Origin: Sva-07 sp963829585
Lineage (GTDB): Bacteria > Actinomycetota > Acidimicrobiia > Acidimicrobiales > Ilumatobacteraceae
Length of the DNA: 64,000 nucleotides
Direction of reading: 5' to 3'
Assembly: GCA_963829585.1 (NCBI GenBank)
Contig: CAWHJD010000005.1
Location: 124,001-188,000 of the forward strand
Made by a program: the position numbers and the translations under genes. The notes under the pieces were generated by a model. That model was not told where the DNA came from. It searched no databases and was given only the letters and a program-made list of their open reading frames with translations. Below, piece by piece: positions 1-11,952 of this stretch. Numbering within the stretch: the first letter of the stretch is position 1; each line of letters opens with the position of its first letter.

Positions 1-842
1 TTGTCGGCGAGCACCTTGCCGCCGGTCTGGCACGTCGGGCAGTAGTTCACGGTGTAGCCGGAGTACTCGACCGCTCGAACCGCATCACCGCAGTCAGGGC
101 ACGGGTCGCCGGTGCGGCTGTGCATCGCGCTCGGCCGCTCCTTCGACGAACTCATGTCGTCGCGCGTCCGTTCGTATCGGAGCCCCTCGTCGAGACACGA
201 CCGGATCGCCTCGGCGACCACGGCTGCTCCGTCCGCACCGAGCTTGCGGGTGTTCGCGAACGGCGACACGCGTGCCCGATGACAGATCTCGTTCGCCAAT
301 CGTCGACCGATGCCGGCCACCATCCGCTGGTCGCGCAGGAACCCGTGCACACGCATCGAATTCGCCGCGAACAGCGCGGCGAGTTCGTCGTCGCTGATCG
401 TGGCGGCCTCGGGGCCGAGCTTGTCGAGCGGGGGCGACGTGAGCGCGTCGGCGGAAGGTACGCACCAGACGCCGGCGCGGCGCTCCTTGCCCTGTTCGGT
501 CAGGAGCAGTGCGGTCTCGTCGATGGATCCGTCGGTCGACTCGACGGGCTCGAACACGAATCTGGCCTGCCCACCACGCGGTTTCGCCGATCGTGCCGTG
601 TCGGGCACGAGTCGCCCGCCCTGCATGAGATGCACGACGAAGGTCACCGGCTCGAACCGCAGGAGCAGGTACTTGCCGCGTCGGCCGACGTCGATCAGCG
701 GCTGACCGAATGCCTCGGCAGGGGCCGGGACCGCCGTTTTCAGTGCCGTGAAGTTGAAGGGCGTGAACCCGGTCAGCACACGCGTCGAGAAGCGATCGGT
801 GAGCCGTTCGGCGTGTGCCTGGATCTCCGGCATCTCCGGCAT
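1..842 (-). CDS. Formamidopyrimidine-DNA glycosylase family protein (Fpg/Nei), C-terminus cut by window edge
   Basis: Base-excision repair glycosylase/AP lyase that removes oxidised bases. The N-terminus reads MPEMPEIQAHAERL, giving the Pro2-Glu3 pair that acts as nucleophile and acid in this family. The C-terminus holds a zinc finger with CPDC and CPTC about 16 residues apart, followed by KVLAD, where the window ends; only a few residues are missing. The start at 842 was chosen because Pro must be residue 2; a second MPE nine bases downstream would also satisfy this. It lies 15 bases after the SCP2-like gene on the same strand, so the two are probably co-transcribed. Fpg and Nei paralogues cannot be separated with confidence here. 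Confidence 0.88.
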   Translation of the reverse strand, partial: MPEMPEIQAHAERLTDRFSTRVLTGFTPFNFTALKTAVPAPAEAFGQPLIDVGRRGKYLLLRFEPVTFVVHLMQGGRLVPDTARSAKPRGGQARFVFEPVESTDGSIDETALLLTEQGKERRAGVWCVPSADALTSPPLDKLGPEAATISDDELAALFAANSMRVHGFLRDQRMVAGIGRRLANEICHRARVSPFANTRKLGADGAAVVAEAIRSCLDEGLRYERTRDDMSSSKERPSAMHSRTGDPCPDCGDAVRAVEYSGYTVNYCPTCQTGGKVLAD

Positions 843-857
843 GACGAGCGGTCGTCC

Positions 858-1250
858 TCAGTCGTACGAGGTGCGTTCGCGTACCGACGAGAAGATCGTG
901 TCGAGGGCGCCGAACACCGGCTGCGAATCGAGCAGCTTCTGCTGGTCGCCGAACAACCGGATCCGCCCGGTGATGAACGCCTCCTGGGCGTTGAGCTCGC
1001 CGGTGGCGACCGCCACCGCCGTGTCCCAGTCCTGCTCCATCTTCACGTCTTCGGGGTCGGCGGGCCCTGCGCCGAACGACGCACCGCCGTCGCCGACACT
1101 GAGGTGGTAGGTCACGTCGCCCTCGGGGCCGTCGCTCACCACCTGCGTGACGCCGATGCTGTACGACTCGGCGATCTCTCGCATGTGGTCGCTGGCGGTG
1201 ACCTCGTCCGAGAGAGCGTTGATCCAGTCGAGACTCAGATAGCGGATCAT
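858..1250 (-). CDS. SCP2-like lipid-binding domain protein
   Basis: A 130-residue protein resembling stand-alone SCP2 (sterol carrier protein 2) domains: an N-terminal helix (WINALSDEV), a central beta region (VTYHLSVGDGGASF) and the family-like segment LNAQEAFITGRIRLFGDQQKL near the C-terminus. No signal peptide or membrane segment, so probably cytosolic. Such domains bind lipids or acyl-CoA; the ligand cannot be inferred. It is the first gene of a two-gene unit with the downstream DNA glycosylase. Its start codon lies 20 bp from the divergent gene at 1271, with a -10-like AGACTA or CAGACT 6-7 bases upstream, consistent with a leaderless mRNA. Confidence 0.65.
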   Translation of the reverse strand: MIRYLSLDWINALSDEVTASDHMREIAESYSIGVTQVVSDGPEGDVTYHLSVGDGGASFGAGPADPEDVKMEQDWDTAVAVATGELNAQEAFITGRIRLFGDQQKLLDSQPVFGALDTIFSSVRERTSYD

Positions 1251-1270
1251 GGTTCGTAGTCTGCCTGATC
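1251..1270. promoter_or_regulatory. Compact divergent promoter, probably shared -10
   Basis: Only 20 bp separate the divergent start codons at 1250 and 1271. TAGTCT at 1257-1262 lies 8 bases before the plus-strand ATG; read on the other strand the same bases give AGACTA or CAGACT 6-7 bases before the minus-strand ATG. No Shine-Dalgarno sequence fits on either side. Confidence 0.5.
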
Positions 1271-1999
1271 ATGCCAGCCGTCGAACAACACGACGAACAC
1301 CCCGAGGAACACCCCGACGCACTGCACGACGGTCGCCATGTGGGCGCCCCGGTCGAGGAGTGGGTGTTCGCCGCGTGGACGCCCGACGCCCGCCTCGGGG
1401 TGATCTCGGGCCATCGGATCGTCGGTCGCAACGCGTGGTACTGGTCGTCGCTCGCTCGCCGTGACCGTCCGCTCCTGCACGTCACCGACTTCGACGTGCC
1501 CGTTCGCGCCGATCCGTTCATCGTGAAGGGGGAGGCGCTGTGGGCCGAGCATCACTGCGATGCCGAGATGCAGCAGTGGTCGATCGGCAACGAGACCTAT
1601 GCCTCGGCGATCGACGACCCCGACGAGGCGCTGGGTCTCGCGTACGGCAACCCGACGCCGATCGCGTTCGACCTCGAGTGGTACGCGACCGCGGGTGCGA
1701 CGCGGCTCGAGCCGGCGCCGGATCAGGCGTCGATCGACGAGGGGTACGAACAGGTCGGGGTGGTCCACGGGTCGATCGAGGTCCTCGGCGAACCCCGGGT
1801 CGAACTCGTCGAGGTCCCGGCACACCGCTGGCATCGGTGGACGGTCGAGCCGACCGGGTTCGGACCACTGGTGCTGGCGGAGGTGACCGCCCACACCGGC
1901 GTGCGTTCGCCGTTCGTGTTCCCCGACGGCACCATCAGCGATCTCGTGCTCACCCCTCGGGGTTGGGCGCAGCGGGCCCGTCGCCACGGCGTGTTGTGA
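1271..1999 (+). CDS. Conserved hypothetical protein, possible beta-barrel (CrtC/lipocalin-like)
   Basis: A 242-residue soluble protein I do not recognise with confidence. It is rich in Trp, Tyr and His in beta-like stretches (EEWVFAAWTP, NAWYWSSLARRD, HRWHRWTVEP), and GYEQVGVVHGSIEVLG recalls actinobacterial CrtC/DUF7064-type beta-barrel proteins; that resemblance is tentative. No signal peptide, membrane segment or obvious catalytic motif. The ATG at 1271 has TAGTCT at 1257-1262 and no Shine-Dalgarno site, so it is probably leaderless. The stop codon lies inside the left arm of a 22-bp perfect hairpin. Confidence 0.6.
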   Translation: MPAVEQHDEHPEEHPDALHDGRHVGAPVEEWVFAAWTPDARLGVISGHRIVGRNAWYWSSLARRDRPLLHVTDFDVPVRADPFIVKGEALWAEHHCDAEMQQWSIGNETYASAIDDPDEALGLAYGNPTPIAFDLEWYATAGATRLEPAPDQASIDEGYEQVGVVHGSIEVLGEPRVELVEVPAHRWHRWTVEPTGFGPLVLAEVTAHTGVRSPFVFPDGTISDLVLTPRGWAQRARRHGVL

Positions 2000-2038
2000 G
2001 CGATGCACGCACCTGATGCGTGCATCGCTCACAACACG
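1990..2038. terminator. Perfect 22-bp inverted repeat, bidirectional terminator
   Basis: Arms 1990-2011 and 2017-2038 are perfectly complementary around a 5-base loop CCTGA. The structure sits between convergent genes and includes the stop codon of the plus-strand gene. There is no T tract on either side, as is common for GC-rich actinobacterial terminators. Confidence 0.75.
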
Positions 2039-2052
2039 GCTCACAAGATCGG

Positions 2053-2949
2053 TCAGGGAGCGGGGTTGAAGGGGGAGCCCTCGCGGGAGGACGTGAGGTC
2101 ACCGAGCGTCAGCGACTCGTAGGCGATCTCGGGGTTGGCACGCACGGCGAGGTCGAGCTTGCGGGCGTCGTCGCCGACGAGAATCCGCCAGCGGCCCTCG
2201 CGTACGCCGTCGAGGATCTCCGTACTCGCCTCGGCGGCGGTCATCGGTGCCTGGTCGCGGAACATGTCGGACATCAGCTGCACCATCTCGGCGGTCTCCA
2301 TGTCGAGCTCCCGGGCGCCATGGCGCATCGAGTTCTCGACGATCGACGTACCGATGTGCCCCGGCATCACCACCGACACCTTGACGTGCGGCGCGTTGAC
2401 GCGCAGATCGGTGATCAACGCTTCGCTGAACCCCTTCACGGCGAACTTGGCGGCCGAATAGGCGGTGTGCGGGCGGTCGGGTCCGATGCTCGCCCAGAAC
2501 CCGTTGACGCTGGACGTGTTGACGATGTGGCCCTCGTCCGAGGCGATCACCAACGGCAGGAACGTGCGCACTCCGAGGTAGACGCCGCCCCAGCAGACGT
2601 TGAACGTCCGCTCCCACACCTCGCGGGGATCGGTGATCATGGAGCCGCCGCCTCCGATGCCGGCGTTGTTGAACAACAGGTTCACGTGGTCGGTGTGGTG
2701 TGCCATGACGACTGCGTCACGGAACGCCAACTGCGATGCCTCGTCGGAGACGTCGCAGACGTGCGTGCTCACGACGGTGCCGGCGGGGGCATCGGCGAGG
2801 GCAAGTCGCCTCGTCTCCTCCATCTCCTCGACCGACAGGTCGCACAGCGCGACGTGGCACCCTTCCGCGGCGAGTTGCCGGACGAGTTCTCGTCCCATCC
2901 CACTCGCACCGCCCGTGACGACAGCGACCTTGCCCGTGAAGCTCTCCAT
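2053..2949 (-). CDS. Short-chain dehydrogenase/reductase
   Basis: Classical SDR oxidoreductase of 298 residues using NAD(P)H. The cofactor loop is TGGASGMG near residue 12, NNAG is present at NNAGIGGGG, the catalytic Ser is in NTSSVNGF and the catalytic Tyr-Lys pair is YSAAK. Substrate is unknown. The start MESFTGKVAVVTGG at 2949 is preferred over the upstream ATG at 2988 because it gives the usual SDR N-terminus and leaves room for a -10-like GAGCAT six bases upstream. Divergent from the DUF3097 gene, with 46 bp between starts. Confidence 0.88.
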   Translation of the reverse strand: MESFTGKVAVVTGGASGMGRELVRQLAAEGCHVALCDLSVEEMEETRRLALADAPAGTVVSTHVCDVSDEASQLAFRDAVVMAHHTDHVNLLFNNAGIGGGGSMITDPREVWERTFNVCWGGVYLGVRTFLPLVIASDEGHIVNTSSVNGFWASIGPDRPHTAYSAAKFAVKGFSEALITDLRVNAPHVKVSVVMPGHIGTSIVENSMRHGARELDMETAEMVQLMSDMFRDQAPMTAAEASTEILDGVREGRWRILVGDDARKLDLAVRANPEIAYESLTLGDLTSSREGSPFNPAP

Positions 2950-2995
2950 GCGGGCATGCTCGCACAGCGGATCATCCGACTGCTTCACTGGGGGC

Positions 2996-3808
2996 GTGGC
3001 CTACGAGACCGACATCCTCGACGACTTCGCAGCCCAGCGCCGCGGCCCGAGTTACCCAGATGTGGTGGTCGAGATGGGCATGCTCGTGGAGGACCGAGCG
3101 AGTCACTTCTGCGGAAACGTGGTCCGCTGGAGCGCCGAAGGTGTGACGCTGCAGGATCGCAACGACTACATCCGCCACTTCACCTGGAAGCCGGGCGGCT
3201 TCCTGATCGAGGGCCGGCCGGTCACCCTCGTGCGGCCACCGAGCGCCAAGGCTGCCACCCAGCGCATCACGGCGTCGGGTTCGGTCGCGGGCGACGGCCG
3301 CGCCCGGGTGGCCGCTGCGAGCCGGATCTGGGTCGAGGGCCGACACGATGCCGAACTGCTCGAGCACGTGTGGGGCGACGATCTCCGCGAGCTCGGCATC
3401 GTCGTGGAACCGCTCCACGGCGCCGACGACCTCGCCGCTGCGGTGGCGGACTTCGGGCCGAGTGCCACCCGCCGGCTCGGTGTGTTGCTCGATCATCTGG
3501 TGCCGGGGTCGAAGGAGACGCGCATCGCCGCCACGGTTCGAGATCCCGACGTGTTGATCACCGGGCATCCGTTCGTCGACGTGTGGGCCGGCATCCGTCC
3601 GAAGGTGCTGGGCCTCGACGAGTGGCCCGACATCCCCAAGGGTGACGTGCCGTGGAAGGAGGGTCTGTGCGCCGCCCTCGGTGTGCCGTTCGACGGCTTC
3701 TGGCCCAAGCTGCGAAACCGCGTGAACACCTTCGCCGACCTTCGCCCCGAACTCGTCGGCGCCGTGGAACAGCTCATCGACTTCGTCGCTCCCACCCCGT
3801 TTGAGTGA
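2996..3808 (+). CDS. DUF3097 family protein
   Basis: Actinobacterial protein of unknown function, 270 residues, matching the usual size of DUF3097. The N-terminal part (YPDVVVEMGMLVEDRASHFCGNV) looks like a small beta domain. The middle contains RIWVEGRHDAELLEHVWG, then a hydrophobic strand ending in LGVLLDHLVPG; this resembles the Glu strand and acidic strand of a TOPRIM fold, but the second motif reads DHL rather than DxD. The GTG start at 2996 was chosen because the upstream extension is antisense to the SDR and the sequence from VAYETDILDDF looks natural. Convergent with hppA. Confidence 0.75.
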   Translation: MAYETDILDDFAAQRRGPSYPDVVVEMGMLVEDRASHFCGNVVRWSAEGVTLQDRNDYIRHFTWKPGGFLIEGRPVTLVRPPSAKAATQRITASGSVAGDGRARVAAASRIWVEGRHDAELLEHVWGDDLRELGIVVEPLHGADDLAAAVADFGPSATRRLGVLLDHLVPGSKETRIAATVRDPDVLITGHPFVDVWAGIRPKVLGLDEWPDIPKGDVPWKEGLCAALGVPFDGFWPKLRNRVNTFADLRPELVGAVEQLIDFVAPTPFE

Positions 3809-3814
3809 CGTTCT

Positions 3815-3830
3815 GTTGGGCCGGCCCAAC
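3815..3830. terminator. Palindrome between convergent genes
   Basis: GTTGGGCCGGCCCAAC is a perfect 16-bp palindrome in the 64-bp gap between the DUF3097 stop and the hppA stop. It can fold as a 6-bp stem with a 4-base loop and probably serves as a bidirectional terminator. Confidence 0.5.
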
Positions 3831-3872
3831 CGAATTGTCACGCAAACCGGGGTGGGGTGAAGTGGTTGGTGC

Positions 3873-5999
<2,127 letters not shown>

Positions 6000-6198
6000 G
6001 GGCTCGTTGCCTCCTGGGCGGCGAGTCGATCGATCCGCCGTCGAGCGAATCGACCACGATGGTGCGGCGGCGCACGCTAGATCCGATGCGGCGACGAAAG
6101 GAACCTTTCGCGTCAGATTGTGTCGAGGTGGACCGCGAGCGGCGAACCGGCGGAGGATTGGGCGGCGAGTACGTCCGGCGGGGAGTAGTTTCCCTCGA

Positions 6199-7001
6199 AT
6201 GGCACAGACGTTGAACCGCGGTCCCGTTTCGGGCACCGCAGTCAATCCGCCGAAGAGGAAGGGCTTCGTCCGCGACTTCTACTCGACCGCTGTCGGGAAG
6301 AAGTACGTGATGGCGATCACCGGCATCATCGGCATCCTCTTCGTGGTCGGTCACATGGTCGGCAACCTGAAGGTGTACCTCGGTGTCATCACCGAGGGTG
6401 ACGAACGCATCTACGACGTCGACCTCTACGGCGAGTTCCTGCGCGAGATCCTCGTACCGATCCTGCCGAGGACGATCTTCCTGTGGGGCCTGCGCCTCGT
6501 GCTCATCGGGGCGTTGATCCTGCACCTGCACGCGGCGTACTCGCTCACCGTGCTCAACCGCAAGGCCCGGCCGGTCAAGTACCAGACGCCACGTGACTAC
6601 CAGGTCGCCAACTTCGCCAGTCGCACGATGCGGTGGACCGGCATCATCGTGGTGCTGTTCCTCGCCTTCCACCTCGCCGACCTCACGTGGGGCTGGTTCA
6701 ACCCCGACTACGTGCGTGGCGCCCCCTACCGCAACATCGACGCGTCGTTGTCCCGACTCCCGGTGGCGATCCTCTACATCGTCGCGAACATCGCCCTCGG
6801 CATCCACCTGTTCCACGGGACCTGGTCGCTGTTCCAGTCGATGGGATGGAGCAACCCTCGCTTCAACTCGTGGCGACGAGGACTCGCCACTGCCGTGGCC
6901 ACGGTGATCGTGGTCGGCAACGTCTCGATCCCGATCGCGGTGCAGGCGGGAATCATCGAGTTCAACCCGGACGCCGTGACCGCCACCGAGGAGGCAGCAC
7001 C

Positions 7002-7005
<4 letters not shown>
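6199..7005 (+). CDS. sdhC: Succinate dehydrogenase cytochrome b subunit
   Basis: Membrane anchor that carries haem and binds quinone in complex II. 268 residues with about five hydrophobic segments; the first is YVMAITGIIGILFVVGHMVG, whose His is a likely haem ligand, followed by LRLVLIGALILHLHAAYSL and IIVVLFLAFHLADLTWGW. The length and single-anchor layout (no sdhD) match the b558/Sdh1 type, as in Mycobacterium Rv0247c-Rv0249c. ATG 6199 has TAGTTT at 6186-6191, seven bases upstream, and no Shine-Dalgarno site, so a leaderless mRNA is predicted. First gene of sdhCAB; its stop overlaps the sdhA start. Confidence 0.93.
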
Positions 7006-8920
<1,915 letters not shown>

Positions 8921-8924
<4 letters not shown>

Positions 8925-9691
8925 GCAGCCTGACCAACCTCACCCTCAAGATCTGGCGCCAGGACGGCCCGACCGGCCAGGGCCGTTTCGAGAGCCACCA
9001 GATTCCCGAGATCAGCGACGAGGCGTCGTTCCTCGAGATGCTCGACATCCTCAACGAGCGACTGATCGAGGAGGGCAAGGAGGCCATCGTCTTCGACCAC
9101 GATTGTCGCGAGGGCATCTGCGGGACGTGCTCGCTGATGATCGACGGCCAGGCCCACGGTCCCTCGCGGGGCGCGGCCACGTGCCAGATCCACATGCGGA
9201 CGTTCACGAGCGGCGACGAGATCGTCGTCGAGCCCTGGCGGGCGGCTGCGTTCCCGATCATCAAGGATCTGATGGTCGACCGTTCGCCACTCGATCGGAT
9301 CATCGAGGCGGGCGGCTACATCACGGCGCCCACCGGTGGTGCACCCGACGCCAACCTGATCCCGATCCCCAAGCCGGTTGCCGACGCCGCGATGGATGCT
9401 GCGGAATGCATCGGCTGTGGCGCCTGCGTGGCCGCGTGCCCGAACGGTGCCGCGAGCTTGTTCACCTCGGCGAAGATCGCCCACCTCAACCTGCTGCCCC
9501 AGGGTCAGGCCGAGCGCTACAAGCGCGCCGAGGCGATGGTCGAGAAGATGGACGAGTACTTCGGATCGTGCACGAACCACGGTGAGTGCCAGGCGGCGTG
9601 CCCGAAGGAGATCTCGATCGACAACATCGCGATCATGAACATCGACTACCTCAAGTCGAAGTTCAAGAACCGCAAGTCCCTCGCCCGCTGA
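8921..9691 (+). CDS. sdhB: Succinate dehydrogenase iron-sulfur subunit
   Basis: Electron-transfer subunit of complex II, 256 residues. The [2Fe-2S] ligands lie in CREGICGTC (about residue 65) with the fourth Cys in AATCQIHM; the 3Fe/4Fe cluster ligands lie in CIGCGACVAACP and CTNHGECQAACP. GTG 8921 overlaps the sdhA stop (GTGA). The operon ends here, followed at once by a strong hairpin. Confidence 0.96.
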
Positions 9692-9729
9692 ACCTGAAAC
9701 GCCGGGGTCTGACCCCGGCGTTCAGGTTC
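9690..9729. terminator. Strong hairpin terminator after sdhB
   Basis: Left arm 9690-9709 and right arm 9711-9729 pair over 19 bp with one bulged A, around the core GGGGTCTGACCCC. It overlaps the sdhB stop region and faces the GH2 gene on the other strand, so it can terminate both. Confidence 0.8.
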
Positions 9730-9754
9730 CGCGTTCAGGTTCCGCGTTCAGGTT
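9721..9754. repeat. 13-bp tandem repeat
   Basis: TTCAGGTTCCGCG occurs at 9721 and 9734, with a partial third unit TTCAGGTT at 9747. The array begins in the right arm of the sdhB terminator and runs into the 3' end of the GH2 gene, supplying its stop codon (TCA on the plus strand at 9748-9750). Confidence 0.8.
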
Positions 9755-11868
9755 GCGGGTTCGATGGTCGTGGCGTAGTGGTTCGCCGACACGATCTCGC
9801 CCGCCGTCATCGTCAGGTCGACCGTCAGCATGCCGACGGCGTCCGGGGCATCGAAGCGCAGGTGGCCCACCTTGACCACGTCGTCGGCACCGACGGCGCC
9901 TCCGAACCTCCAGCGCTGCCGGCCGCCGGGCCAGGCGGCGACGACGTCGACGACGGCGAAGTCGAGGGCCGTTCGAAGGTCGCTGATCAGGTGCACGTCG
10001 AGATCGACGCGGTCCCCGGGTTCGAGGAGATCCGGAAGCGAATCGGCCACGACGATCACCGGAGCGCATGCAGCGCGGACGGCGTCGCAGGCGAACTTCG
10101 GGACGCGATCGGCGTCGAGGATGCCGGACGCGATCGCCGGCGCGGAGTCGTTGAGCGACGAGAAGCAGAACCCACCGGTCGGGCGGTACTTGAGGCGCCG
10201 CAGCGCTTCGATCTGGACCTTCAGGACGTGCGACTGGTAGTGCTGCGTGGTGTCGCGCCAGTCCTCGTAGGTGTCGAAATCGCTCGGCGGGAAGAGCCGC
10301 TCGAAGGTCGAACGGTCGTAACCGTGCTCGGCAGCGAGGCGATCCCAGTCGAGATCGGGCCACTCGTTGACGAGCAACTCCTCGTCGATGAACGGCGCCG
10401 AGCGCGGCGGTGAATCCGATCCGAACTCACTGACGAAGCGCACCATCCGCGGGAGGCGACGGGCGAAGTCGGCGAGGTCGACGGCCTCGCCGTGGTGCCA
10501 CCCGAACCAGAGGTGACTGTCGGTCCCGTCGAGTTGGGGGAGGTGGGGGAGAACGCCCGAATGAGCCACGACATGGCGCGTGCTGTCGGCCTTCTCGAAT
10601 GCCCGCTTGACCCAGCGGTCGAGCACGCTGCGATTCCAGCTCGGGAGCTGTGCGGCCGCGATGGTGCGGACCTGGCGGCTCCAGCCGGGCGGGCCGTCGT
10701 ACGCGTCCGTGCCGCCGGGATCGTCGTGGGCGTTCCACATCGCGATCGAGGGATGGTGTCCGAGCAGGTCGACCGCGGCACGCGCCTGTTCGACCGCCTG
10801 TGCCCGCACCGACCGGGCGTGTCCCCACTGGAGCGGGAAGTCCTGGAGCAGCAGGATCCCGAGTTCGTCGGCAGTGGCGTACACCTCACGATCGGCGATG
10901 TGGCCGTGGATGCGGAGCGCGTCGAGGCCGAGATCGACGGCAGCCCGGAGGTCGCCGCGGATGCGCTCGGACGTGGCGTCGGCCGGCAGCTCGGCGACCG
11001 GGAGGTAGTTGGCGCCCTTGAGGAAGAGGCGTTCACCGTTGACGGTGCACTGCCAGTTGTCCCAGGTGATCTGGCGCAGCCCGGTACGCCGATCTCGACG
11101 GTCGCTCACCTCGCCGTCGACGAGCACCTCGACGTCGACGTCGACGAGTGGCTGCGTTCCGAGCGCCCGTGGCCACCACAGCTGCGGGTCGGTGATGTCG
11201 ACGTTCCACTCGATCTCGTTCTGGCCGGAGGCAACGACGAGGATCGACTCGTCACGGACGTCCCCGTCGATCGACGTCCGGATCGTCACGGCCACTTCGC
11301 GGTCGCTGTCGAGGCGAGCGGCGATGCGGAGGTGGGCACGCCGTTCGTCGGCGTCGCGGCACAGCACCCGAAGCCGGTCGATCCTGACCGGTCCCGTGTC
11401 GTAGCACTTGACGGGCCGCCACAGTCCACCGGGGTTGGCGGTGGACGTCGGCGACTGGAAGACCCCCGTGATGTTGCGCCGGCCGGTCGTGGAGGTCTGC
11501 GGCGAACACGTGACCTCGACGGCCAGGACGTGCTCGTCGGTGAATCTCGACAGCGTCGTGACGTCGAACGTGTGGGGGAAGAAGTAGCCCTCGGGGTCGC
11601 CGAGGTATGCGCCGTCGAGCCACACGTCGGCCTGGTAGAACACCCCGTCGAGCGTGATCCAGCGTCGCCGTCCGTCGGGTGGCGGCTCGGCGGTGAAGGC
11701 ATGGCGGTACATGACCGGGCCGTCGGTGGTGGCGAACTCAGGGGTGTTGCGCCAGTGGCCGGGGACCGGAACCGGGGTCCACGTGCTGTCGTCGGTGTCG
11801 AGGCCGATCCCGCTGCGCCGAACGTCGTCGTCGGCGACGGCTGCCAACCAGACACCGGACAGTTCCAT
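9748..11868 (-). CDS. Glycoside hydrolase family 2 protein (beta-mannosidase-like)
   Basis: 706-residue GH2 protein: N-terminal jelly-roll sugar-binding domain (WTPVPVPGHW, VFYQADVWLDGAYLG), an immunoglobulin-like domain, then the TIM barrel from about residue 270 (NGERLFLKGANYLPV). The nucleophile Glu is in RFVSEFGSDS. At the acid/base position the sequence reads MWNAHDDPGG, where relatives have NE or HNEP, so Glu is replaced by Asp. No signal peptide. Start ATG 11868 rather than 11889: TACCAT at 11876-11881 lies seven bases upstream, the leaderless arrangement seen elsewhere in this window. Substrate unknown; a beta-mannoside or related sugar is likely if active. Confidence 0.82.
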   Translation of the reverse strand: MELSGVWLAAVADDDVRRSGIGLDTDDSTWTPVPVPGHWRNTPEFATTDGPVMYRHAFTAEPPPDGRRRWITLDGVFYQADVWLDGAYLGDPEGYFFPHTFDVTTLSRFTDEHVLAVEVTCSPQTSTTGRRNITGVFQSPTSTANPGGLWRPVKCYDTGPVRIDRLRVLCRDADERRAHLRIAARLDSDREVAVTIRTSIDGDVRDESILVVASGQNEIEWNVDITDPQLWWPRALGTQPLVDVDVEVLVDGEVSDRRDRRTGLRQITWDNWQCTVNGERLFLKGANYLPVAELPADATSERIRGDLRAAVDLGLDALRIHGHIADREVYATADELGILLLQDFPLQWGHARSVRAQAVEQARAAVDLLGHHPSIAMWNAHDDPGGTDAYDGPPGWSRQVRTIAAAQLPSWNRSVLDRWVKRAFEKADSTRHVVAHSGVLPHLPQLDGTDSHLWFGWHHGEAVDLADFARRLPRMVRFVSEFGSDSPPRSAPFIDEELLVNEWPDLDWDRLAAEHGYDRSTFERLFPPSDFDTYEDWRDTTQHYQSHVLKVQIEALRRLKYRPTGGFCFSSLNDSAPAIASGILDADRVPKFACDAVRAACAPVIVVADSLPDLLEPGDRVDLDVHLISDLRTALDFAVVDVVAAWPGGRQRWRFGGAVGADDVVKVGHLRFDAPDAVGMLTVDLTMTAGEIVSANHYATTIEPAT

Positions 11869-11952
11869 CGCTCGGATGGTACTCAGCATCGTCTCGCTGT
11901 GGCGTCGCCGCTCCGCGGAGCGCGTTCACGGCCGGAGCGCTAGGTTCGGGCC

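Noticed and set aside
120..1259. 379-codon plus-strand frame over the glycosylase and SCP2-like genes
   Set aside because: Shadow of two real minus-strand genes, no recognisable domain.
9721..9754. Attachment site for a mobile element
   Set aside because: Short 13-bp tandem units at a gene end, no integrase, tRNA or boundary change nearby.
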